NCBI GenBank assembly: GCA_949317995.1
Contig: OX439051.1
Span: forward strand, 44,333,250-44,397,249
Origin: Acholoe squamosa
Taxonomy: Eukaryota > Annelida > Polychaeta > Phyllodocida > Polynoidae
Direction: 5' to 3'
DNA length: 64,000 nucleotides
Shown here piece by piece: positions 58,001 through 64,000 of this stretch (positions are counted from its first letter, which is position 1; every line of letters begins with the position of its first letter). The position numbers and the translations under genes were made by a program. A model generated the notes under the pieces. The model did no database searches. It saw only the letters and a list, made by a program, of their open reading frames with translations, and was not told where the DNA came from.

Positions 58001-58910
58001 GGACCATAAGGCTGTTACTTGTGCAGAAGCTTTTGTGAAGGGTTGGGTACTAACCTTTGGGGTGCCCTTAATGCTTCACAGTGACCAGGGAAGGGAATTC
58101 GAATCCAATCTCTGGCAAAGTATGTGTGAATATCTCGCCATCTGTAAAACCAGGACCAATCCGTATCGTCCACAAAGTGACGGGCTAGTAGAAAGGTTCA
58201 ATAGAACCCTTATACAAGTCTTAAAGTCACTTGTAAATGACAATATGGATGATTGGGATGAACAATGCGACTTTGTAACACACGCTTACAATGGCACTGT
58301 TCATTCGAGTACCAACTGCTCCCCAAATTTGTTAGTATTTGGAGAAGATTTAATAATGCCAGCAGATCTGGTATTTGGTGTCGTCGGAATGAATCCGGAA
58401 TTACCTTGTCAGGTAGTTTTTGTGGAAGCATTACGAGACCGGTTTAAAAAGGCATATGAAGTGGTTCGTCTAGAATTACATAAAAGTGCCCGCTGGCAAA
58501 AGGCCGGATACGATACGGGTTTAAAGATAAGACACTTTAAACCAGGAGATCGTGTTTTACGATTACATGAACCCCTCAGACATGTTAAGCTGGCATCCAA
58601 TTGGGATGGTCCGTTTACAGTAACTACTGTGATCAGTGATTGTACAGTATTAATACAATCCGATATAGGAAAGATGTACAAATCCAATATAGATAGGTTA
58701 CGTCCTTGGTTAGGAAGAGAGAAGGTTTCACCGCTACCGTCTTCCCCAGGTGACAACAGTGCAAGGGGAGATCGCCCTCCTGCACCGGATTCGTCACCCG
58801 AGACGATGGGGGAATCCGGTGGAGCCACCGGTAACCCGACTACCAGCAGTTGGGCGGACGACTGCAGTGGAAACCCGGATGACAGATTTCGAACCCTTGG
58901 GTGTGAGTGA
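55065..58910 (+). pseudogene. pol: pol of gypsy element 3: protease, RT, RNase H, integrase, broken
   Basis: Pol is open in the -1 frame across the gag stop. Protease DTGASHSC at 55473. A stop replaces a Leu codon at 55683, a frame change follows near 55840, another stop near 56002, and a deletion before the RT. The RT resumes at about 56070 (FCIDYRKLNG, LDLQSGYWQV), shifts near 56376, then 56379-57986 gives MPFGLCNAPATFEAM, catalytic YLDDVIVFG (56511), RNase H (ILDTDASNESIGAAL) and the integrase zinc finger (H...GHFG...CPDCCKNK). A TAA at 57984-57986 splits the integrase core; acids lie in IGIDII (57903), HSDQGREF (58083) and LVERFNRTL (58191). A GPY/F-type end (NWDGPFTV...YKSNIDRLRPW) follows. 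Confidence 0.9.
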
Positions 58911-61615
58911 GCGAGAACTACTACCCATCTTACGATGGTAGGTACCTCTTCGTTCACCCGAACTTGATGAAGACGGATGAGGACGGTCGTCATATTCTGA
59001 TTGACCCGGAAGTCCGACGGAGTATTCTGGAGGTTATACCTAACCACGTATACTCGGAAATCCCTCAGGAATGGCTGACGGATTACGGATGGTTTCAACG
59101 GGGACTTATGGTCCACCAAGAATTCCGTAAGGCAGTATATGATGCTGCTATGACACTGGAGCTTGACCTCATGCCACGACCCGATCGTAGTACATGGGGT
59201 ATCGACGACCTTAAACAGGTAGATTGGATCGGGCTTTTTGTACGGCATGAAAGCCACCGTTACCCGAACCCGGATTCTCACGAGACGTCCTTATTGAACA
59301 TCAGTGAGTACCGGAGAGCTGCTGAAGCGTTTGATTCCTGGTCTACGGGTTATACTCTCCAGAAATCCGACATTGAAAAGTGTCGGAAGTCGAGCCTGTT
59401 AACATGGACTCGACCCGAACTTATCCGTCGTCTCATCCGGGAACAAATGGAGGATGAGCGAGCCGCAGCAAAAGCGAGACATGAGGAGAGTGAGAGGAAG
59501 CGTCTGTATGACGAAGCCGCCATTGCTCCTCCGATTAAGAAGATTGTCGTTACCGGCAAACGGGAGGACCCCTCACCTAAGGGTCCTCGTGTGGGAAAAT
59601 CTACTCCTAAGCCAAAAGCCAAAGAGTTGGAAACACCCGCAGACTCTGACGACGGGAGCAGGACTAAAACCCAGTCGGAACGTCAGCGGAAGGCTGAACT
59701 CCGGAAACTTTAAAACCTTCTGGTTTCAGCCATCATTGAACGACGGAACAGAGCCCCCGAACCCGTAGAATCTATGGAAGTAGAGGAATCTGTTTCCGAA
59801 TCGAATGTTTCGGATGAGTCGGACGACAACATAGTCCCGCCAACTCTATCCGATGCGGACAGATGGGCCAACGCTAAAGGGGGTTTTAAAGACCGCATCC
59901 CTACTAGTATGGAGGATTGCGTCACTGGTGTCACCAAAAAGGGTACGGTAAAATACGCCTGCCCGAAATGGTGCAACAAGGACGGTAATTCCGACGATGA
60001 GGACTGGATGCGTCTGACCGACAGCGATCCCGTCCTGAATAAGATGTACCAGAGTATCTGGCTCTTATTGAACAATTGTGCCGACACATATTACAGTCAG
60101 GTTCAGAAAAAGAAACTGCGGTGGGCCTTGGATAAATGGTATTCCAAGACCCAGAAGACATGCCCCTTCTCCATCTGTATGGATAAGAGCGACATGGAGC
60201 AGGAACGCGTCTGGGATACCCAGATCCGGTTCCAGCGCCACCTGGTGGAGGAGCATATGCACCACCACCCCGAGTACTCGTGTAACCCAGACGAGGGCAA
60301 GAAGAGTGCTAAATGCACTAAACGTGTGAGTTACAAACGCCGGGGCGACTTATGTCGTCACGGTAAGTCAGCTCACGCCGACGGACTCAACAAAGCCTGC
60401 GACCAAGTTATGGCCCTGCATAAAGAACTCATGGCCGAGTTCCGGAAGATGGACAACGAGCGTTGGGCGAACGTGAAGCCGAGTGATCAATCATTTGGCA
60501 CCACGGACACCACGCACGGGAAAAAGCTCGTGGCGAGGTTTGTGCTCACCGAAGGCCGGTGTAAGCTGGACCTCCACGACGAAGAGTGGAATGAGTGCTG
60601 CAACTCCGGGAGGAAGCCAGTTCAAACCGGACGCAGCAGAAAAGATGTCAGGCGGGAGGGATCCCCAAGACTTCCGGATGGTACCCACAGCCAGATGGAC
60701 CGATCAAGGTCACCGCTGGACCATCATGATGCGGAGAAGTCTTCGAAAGAAGTGACCTTCAAACACCCGTCACAGGTGTTAAGGAGCGCTTCCGGCAGGC
60801 CTAGTTCTTATAAGGCCGCTGCTGAAGCCATACCCAGCAAGCTTGACTCCAGCCAATTCCCCGACTTGGGAGCACATGGCCCGGAGAGTCAAGTATTGAC
60901 ACCCGGTAACAAGGGTAAACTGCGCCGGAAGCCGTCTGCGGCGGCAGGCAGTCCTATCGCTGGAGGTACTTATAAACCCCTCACCAGCGATGAGCAAATT
61001 TAGCATTATCTGAAATTGGGATTGCACCTCCCTCCTACTCCGGATGGTGTACCCTTTGTTCACGTGGGACCAGACCAATCCGGGCCTGCTCCCATTCCGA
61101 AAGCTGTGGTTAGTACTGAAAAAACTAACCCAACCGCTCCACCAGCACCTGCTAAAGTGGAGAAGGAACCGCCCAAAGCGCCGAAAGACAAAATTGTTGT
61201 TCGTTGTGGAAGGGCGGAGACCTGGTTCGACAGCTGCTAACCAGGTAAGGCTGAAGTCCAAAGCACCATCTATCAGGCGTGGGAAGGACTTCAACGTCAG
61301 AGGGCCATAGCATTCCATCAAGGGATGATTAATGACACTCTGATGTGTTTCCAGGAGCTGCACGAAGCCGAAAAGGATCGTGTGGAGAAACAGGTCAAGG
61401 ATGATGTTAAATATCAGGAAGACCTGGCGGAAAAAGCACAACAGAAATCGGATTGTGCCGTCCACGTCCTGAAAAAGAAATTGGACGCGGAAGAGATGAA
61501 GAATGTCCAACTTCATAGTAAGTTTATGACAGTCTTCGGTGTCGATCTCGATGAGTGGGATGGCACAAAGGAACATGCCTTGCGGTTGCTAAAAGACAAA
61601 TATGGCAAAAAGTAA
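58907..61615 (+). pseudogene. Accessory reading frame after integrase, about 900 codons, three stops
   Basis: From the end of pol (4-base overlap, -1 frame) to 61615 a single reading frame is open except for stops at 59711 (TAA), 61001 (TAG) and 61238 (TAA). First part: a 268-residue stretch with coiled coil (RRLIREQMEDERAAAKARHE) and a basic tail (PKPKAKELE). Second part (59774-61003): an acidic start, YACPKWCNKDG, then two C2H2-like fingers, CPFSIC with HLVEEH about 20 residues later, and YSC...C...RHGKSAH. Third part: Pro-rich linker and C-terminal coiled coil (EAEKDRVEKQVKDDVKYQED). No signal peptide or membrane segment, so it is not an envelope gene. The GTG at 58907 follows a stop, so translation may use frameshifting or a spliced message; the first ATG is at 58967. 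Function unknown. Confidence 0.7.
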
Positions 61616-61818
61616 CCGCAGCCCTCTCTAAGGGATCCGATCAGTCTATTGGTGTAATCCGGTAGGCCGTACAGTATTCTTCATCCATCCGGACTAGGAT
61701 ACCGGATGACCCGCAAGGAATGATTCCCGAGGCCCCGACTAGACTACTAACCCATCCGGGTCCGATGTTCACCATATGACATCTACAACCTAGTTATAAA
61801 AGGGACTGCAGCACACGG

Positions 61819-62040
61819 ATGTACCCGATATCCAACCGGAACTATACATCTATGAGGAGACACACAGCACACTCGTGGATAGTGCCGTTGTGGTATCCTA
61901 TGATTGTTACATTCCTGATATATTTTTCACTCGGACTATTCAATATAACGGATATAGGAGCATATAACGCAATCGTGGATAGCGTCATTATGTTTCCTAC
62001 ACTATATTATATTAATAAACAAGACTTTAGCACACCGTAG
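61819..62040 (+). other. Small open frame with hydrophobic segment, doubtful gene
   Basis: 73 codons with one hydrophobic stretch (YPMIVTFLIYFSLGLF) near the middle. It lies in the AT-rich region before the 3' LTR, in another frame than the accessory region. It may be chance. Confidence 0.25.
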
Positions 62041-62416
62041 AGGATTAGGGTAGCTGCCCTATCATCTTACATACTATAAACACATGGATTAATTACACCA
62101 GTTCCACATCACAGGAATGGACACTGCTCTATTATCAGAGCAATAATATCAATATATATATCTTAAGGGTGTATGAGGATTAAATATTATATTGTAATGT
62201 ATTTTTCCAGTCCGGATGTAGACCTATTGTTACTCTGTGATATACGATTTAATATCACTTCTATCCGGTTATATATATGTTCATATATTGTCGTCTAAGG
62301 ACACATATCCATAATGTTAATAACCTCTATTATTATAAGATAGATATAACTATAACATAACCCCATTGTTGGTTAAATAGTTTATTTATCCCCGAAGTTT
62401 TATCTAGTGGGGGTAG
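62041..62416 (+). other. AT-rich untranslated 3' region of element 3
   Basis: Very AT-rich with TATATATA words; no coding seen. Ends at the purine-rich GTGGGGGTAG before the LTR. Confidence 0.6.
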
Positions 62417-62796
62417 TGTAGAGGTATACATATATATATTACATTATGGTCCTTTGGCGCGGTGGGTGAGTCAGCCACCGGGCTTCGCCCTCCACTTCCC
62501 GGATAGGTGGCAGCATCTGTTCGGGTGGTGTGAGAGAGGCATGGGGGGCGCCACTGTCCCTACCTATAAGAGGAGGACAGGGCTCAGTCGCCGCGTCAGA
62601 GATAGTGAGACCGCCGCCGTACGAAGCTCTCTAACCTAGAACAGAGAATCCGGCATCTGCTACAACCTCTCCGAGCTACCTCCGGGTAGCCGTGTCTGTG
62701 TCATCCGAACTGAAATAAAACCCTGTTCGCATACACCCGAATCCTCCTCTTGTTGACTTGTCTGTCCAATAGAAAAGAGGAGAAAGGAACCCGTTA
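62417..62796 (+). repeat. 3' LTR of gypsy element 3
   Basis: 380-bp full LTR, TGTAGAGG...CCGTTACA, preceded by a purine-rich GTGGGGGTAG that may be the polypurine tract. Confidence 0.9.
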
Positions 62797-63235
62797 CACT
62801 GTTAACATAGGTGCTGAGGTGTAGGACAGTTGTTTTTGGTAGTATGGTAGTAACTCACCTATGGTATAATCAATGTTATTGTACACAAGAATTGTAATTG
62901 GTGACTCATTTTCTAAATGATAAAGCTAAATATAGCGATATAGCATTGTTGATTACTATTCTGGATCTTAATTAAACATATTAAATCAAATTTAAGATTT
63001 TTGTCTTTTCTCATAATATTTTATTAGTATATCAAAATTACAATGTTAAGCCTTGTGACATGAGCACCACTTGACTCTTTTGTATCGATGATTTTTTGTT
63101 GCTGTTGGAACTTGTTACTGTCAAAAAGTTACCGGTGCATATGGATTTTTTAACTGTGTTTTAAAGTTCGTTTAAGACGATAAGACTTTAATTTACCTGT
63201 CCAATATTGTCCTGACACGATAATAGAGGCACTTT
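62797..63235 (+). repeat. Right arm, blocks L3-L2, continued after element 3
   Basis: Inverted copy of about 47058-46640. From 63235 a second partial copy of the L3 block (TTTTTGTCTTTTCTCA...GTGACATGAGCACCACTTGA) follows directly, showing that the unit was tandem here. Confidence 0.8.
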
Positions 63236-63372
63236 TTGTCTTTTCTCAACTAATTTTATAAGTTTAGCAAAATTACAACGTTTAGCCTTGTGACATGAGC
63301 ACCACTTGACCTCTTTTGTATTTAAAACCTAAAGTGACATGATTTAAGTTCTATTTCCAAGGCAGTCTTCAA

Positions 63373-63434
63373 TAAATCACACCTTTTGAATTCAAACTTT
63401 AAATTAAAATCTTTAATTCAAAAGGTGTGATTTA
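63373..63434. repeat. Perfect 20-bp hairpin
   Basis: TAAATCACACCTTTTGAATT (63373-63392) and its exact reverse complement (63415-63434) with a 22-base loop. Function unknown; could be a small MITE. Confidence 0.85.
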
Positions 63435-64000
63435 TAGGAGACCGTCTTAGATACTACTTACAGGCTGTAGTGGTGCAAGCTGGGACTTACTACAGGGTGT
63501 GGGAAGCTAGGTATAATGGAAGGTGCAATAGCAATGTGTGAAATCTCCTAGAGGAGGACTATGTAAAGAGTTGACTTCTCAGTGGAGAGAAACACCCCTT
63601 ACCAGAGTCAGGAGAGGATATCAGGACAGCACACAGCAGCCAAGAGCACCATGGAGGAGGCATGGTTGAGGTTTGGGTGTAGCTCTGTCCTGGGCCAGGA
63701 ACAGTTACATAGGTGCAGTAGTTTCAACAAAAGGACCTTAGGCAGGTATGAGGTTGAGTTACACCTTGGAACTGTGGAGGCCAGCCTGGACTGTCTCGGG
63801 TGGGTGAGGTGCTAGGAAGGCATTTTGTCCAATAAGGTATTGTGATCTTTACTTTGATTCTGCTTTGTATTGTATCCTTGCTCTATAGTGTTGGAACAGT
63901 TGTACTTGTACATCCACTGTGCTAATGGTTTTGTAGGTGCAGATTGTTATAATCTGAGTGATATAGCTATGTGCTATGGAGCTATTGTTTGCCATTTGAA
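63435..64000. other. Right edge, no gene supported
   Basis: An open stretch at 63582-63815 (77 codons) has no recognised motif and no splice support. I leave it uncalled. Confidence 0.5.

Larger units (their letters stand above)
51668..62796 (+). mobile_element. Ty3/gypsy LTR retrotransposon, element 3, 11.1 kb with extra 3' coding region
   Basis: 5' LTR 51668-51901 (first ~148 bp missing), primer site, gag, protease, reverse transcriptase, RNase H, integrase, accessory frame, AT-rich 3' part and a full 3' LTR 62417-62796. It sits inside the inverted duplication; its flanks match positions 47065-47071 and 47051-47058 of the left arm, with 6 bp lost at the junction. The two LTRs differ at only 2 of 234 shared positions, so it inserted recently. 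Coding parts nevertheless carry many stops and frame changes, and about 70 codons between protease and RT are gone compared with element 2. Confidence 0.93.

Noticed and set aside
58409-59281. Minus-strand open frame of 290 codons in element 3
   Set aside because: It overlaps the integrase end and the accessory frame, both supported by motifs or frame continuity, and has no recognisable features.
58907-59713. Envelope gene after integrase
   Set aside because: No signal peptide, membrane anchor or cleavage site is visible; the protein is charged with basic tails.
63582-63815. 77-codon open frame at the right edge
   Set aside because: No motif, no splice support and no similarity to neighbours.

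Overview
This is a eukaryotic nuclear window from an animal. It has spliced genes, long introns, dense retrotransposons and DNA transposons, AT-rich microsatellites and tRNA-derived repeats. A short repeat seen three times has a 3' part that resembles the conserved tail of molluscan SINEs as I recall it. A mollusc or other marine invertebrate is therefore my best guess, but species cannot be fixed from the sequence. No bacterial operons, rRNA or CRISPR arrays are present.

Layout. 1-9562: two related Ty3/gypsy LTR retrotransposons on the minus strand, the first inserted into the reverse transcriptase of the second. 9563-14262: host DNA with tRNA-like SINE remnants and the 3' end of a Ly6/uPAR (three-finger) GPI-anchor gene at 11637-12072. 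14263-19341: repeats, namely a 1.4-kb duplicated segment, a MITE-like element and a LINE fossil. 19342-29466: a complete five-exon apolipoprotein-D-like lipocalin gene. Its second intron holds a decayed DIRS-type tyrosine-recombinase retroelement, itself split by a tiny LTR element (TRIM) whose LTRs carry a tRNA gene, plus the second copy of the 1.4-kb segment. Two minisatellites grow exactly from splice junctions of this gene. 29467-35072: mostly gene-free repeats.

35073-44578: a 9.5-kb PIF/Harbinger DNA transposon with matching ends, a five-exon DDE transposase on the minus strand and a convergent multi-exon accessory gene that does not look like the usual Myb-like partner. 45690-51660 plus 62797-63235: a large inverted, circularly permuted duplication carrying two copies of an unrecognised repeat-rich gene, one of them frameshifted. 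A solo gypsy LTR sits in one arm and the other arm shows the matching empty site. 51668-62796: a third gypsy element, nearly identical in its LTRs yet internally defective. Downstream of its integrase lies a reading frame of about 900 codons with C2H2-like zinc fingers and coiled coil, unlike an envelope gene.

How it fits together: only the lipocalin and Ly6 genes look like ordinary host genes. The rest records layered insertions: gypsy into gypsy, TRIM into DIRS inside an intron, Harbinger into an older repeat, gypsy into an inverted duplication. The strongest candidates for undescribed biology are the tRNA-bearing TRIM whose primer site matches its own tRNA, the accessory frame of gypsy element 3, and the non-Myb partner gene of the Harbinger element.
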